Under the pieces are notes generated by a model. The model saw only the letters and a program-made list of their open reading frames with translations, was not told the origin of the DNA and did no database searches. This document shows, piece after piece, positions 58,205-58,644 of a stretch of 58,644 nucleotides of DNA. The DNA is from SVQP01 sp045603085. Its GTDB lineage: Bacteria > Bacillota > Clostridia > Oscillospirales > CAG-272. The stretch covers positions 1 through 58,644 of the forward strand of contig JAZULL010000136.1 of NCBI GenBank assembly GCA_045603085.1, read 5' to 3'. Positions within the stretch are counted from its first letter, which is position 1, and each line of letters opens with the position of its first letter. A program made the translations under genes and the position numbers.

Positions 58205-58644
58205 CAACATCCAAATGCTCCAGCGCGCTCTTCTTGTCAATGATTTTCGCGTCACCGTGCTTGACAAAGAACATGGTGATAAACGAGAAGACCACAAAGA
58301 TCGCGCCGAACAGGAAGAATACGCTGCGCATGCCGATCAGGTCGTACAGAATACCCGAAACGATGGGCGCGACGATCTGCGCCGACATGGATGCGGTGTA
58401 GTAATAGCCCGTGTACTTACCCACGTCGCCACCGCGCGCCAGCTCGACCACCATGGGGAACGAGTTGACGTTGATGGTTGCCCAGCCGATGCCCGCAAGC
58501 GAGAAAATGGGGAACATGATCCACGAGGGGGTGGTGGGCTCGATGAAGTGTCCGATCAGGAATGCACTCGCCAGGATGATGATACCCGACAGAATTGCCT
58601 TTCTGCGTCCGATTTTGGACGAGATGATACCTACGGGGATATAT
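58197..58644 (-). CDS. MFS transporter, C-terminal part
   Basis: The gene enters from the right edge; about 148 residues are visible. Read in frame from the edge, the protein shows GIISSKIGRRKAILSG, the loop signature of major facilitator proteins. Four to five membrane helices follow (WIMFPIFSLAGIGWATIN, GYYYTASMSAQIVAPIVSGILYDLIG, VFFLFGAIFVVFSFITMFFVK) and then a charged tail. The sequence style resembles sugar-type MFS carriers, but the substrate cannot be set from this fragment. The promoter and start are outside the window. Confidence 0.88.
   Translation of the reverse strand, partial: YIPVGIISSKIGRRKAILSGIIILASAFLIGHFIEPTTPSWIMFPIFSLAGIGWATINVNSFPMVVELARGGDVGKYTGYYYTASMSAQIVAPIVSGILYDLIGMRSVFFLFGAIFVVFSFITMFFVKHGDAKIIDKKSALEHLDVDE

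Overview
The window looks like a contig from an uncultured, anaerobic, carbohydrate-degrading Clostridia-type Bacillota (base composition a little above 50% G+C by eye). Most genes start behind strong AGGAGG-type ribosome binding sites. Many intergenic regions carry near-consensus sigma-A promoters (TTGACA/TTTACA, 17 bp, TATAAT) and U-tailed hairpin terminators. The gene content fits: FtsK/SpoIIIE, TepA, a GGGtGRT/NifU-like pair, PduL, ECF sigma/anti-sigma pairs, lipoproteins with Thr/Glu/Pro-rich stalks and several glycoside hydrolase-like proteins. TGA is an ordinary stop here. No rRNA, tRNA or CRISPR array was seen. Layout, 1-8.7 kb: an ftsK-type gene that runs into the left edge and is broken by an in-frame TGA; a split TauE/SafE (TSUP) permease pair; rpsO and pnp with promoter, leader, terminator and a processing-type hairpin; a VanY-like protein with an altered metal motif; and a carbohydrate-binding lipoprotein. 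8.7-10.2 kb is an AT-rich accessory island: the C-terminal scrap of a phage terminase large subunit, then two unknown genes, one with a PD-(D/E)XK nuclease signature. 10.3-15 kb (minus strand): Nudix hydrolase, glycerophosphodiesterase and murQ, then pheA and a DAHP synthase gene behind their own consensus promoter and a Phe/Tyr leader-peptide attenuator. 15-17.3 kb: tcdA with two small membrane proteins, and a papain-fold-like protein. 17.4-20.9 kb: a secreted lipoprotein and a cytosolic paralogue of its GH71/GH99-like catalytic domain. 20.9-25.4 kb: an XRE regulator flanked by two copies of a 37-nt palindrome, then a pduL, SGNH hydrolase, NifU-like and GGGtGRT operon. 25.4-30.8 kb: TepA protease, a secreted nuclease operon, a MazG-like protein, a sigma factor with a very long C-terminal extension, and radC. 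30.8-45.2 kb is one gene for a secreted, membrane-anchored protein of about 4,780 residues. It has seven predicted esterase-type domains (SGNH, SASA/CE6-like twice, GDSL twice, DUF4886, alpha/beta hydrolase) and ends in nine tandem 76-residue Cys-rich repeats. 45.3-58.6 kb: an EEP-domain lipoprotein, an unknown lipoprotein, a MATE exporter, a GH78-like rhamnosidase divergent from two DUF4832-type proteins, an ECF sigma/anti-sigma pair, and a partial MFS transporter. Taken together, much of the window serves glycan capture and breakdown: the giant multi-esterase would strip acetyl or other ester groups, the GH71/99-like, GH78 and DUF4832-like enzymes would cut the glycan, and transporters and envelope-stress sigma factors sit alongside. 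The most striking observations are the giant multi-esterase, the Phe/Tyr attenuator (whose antiterminator pairing can be read directly), the terminase-scarred nuclease island, and the sigma factor fused to an unknown sensor-like region.
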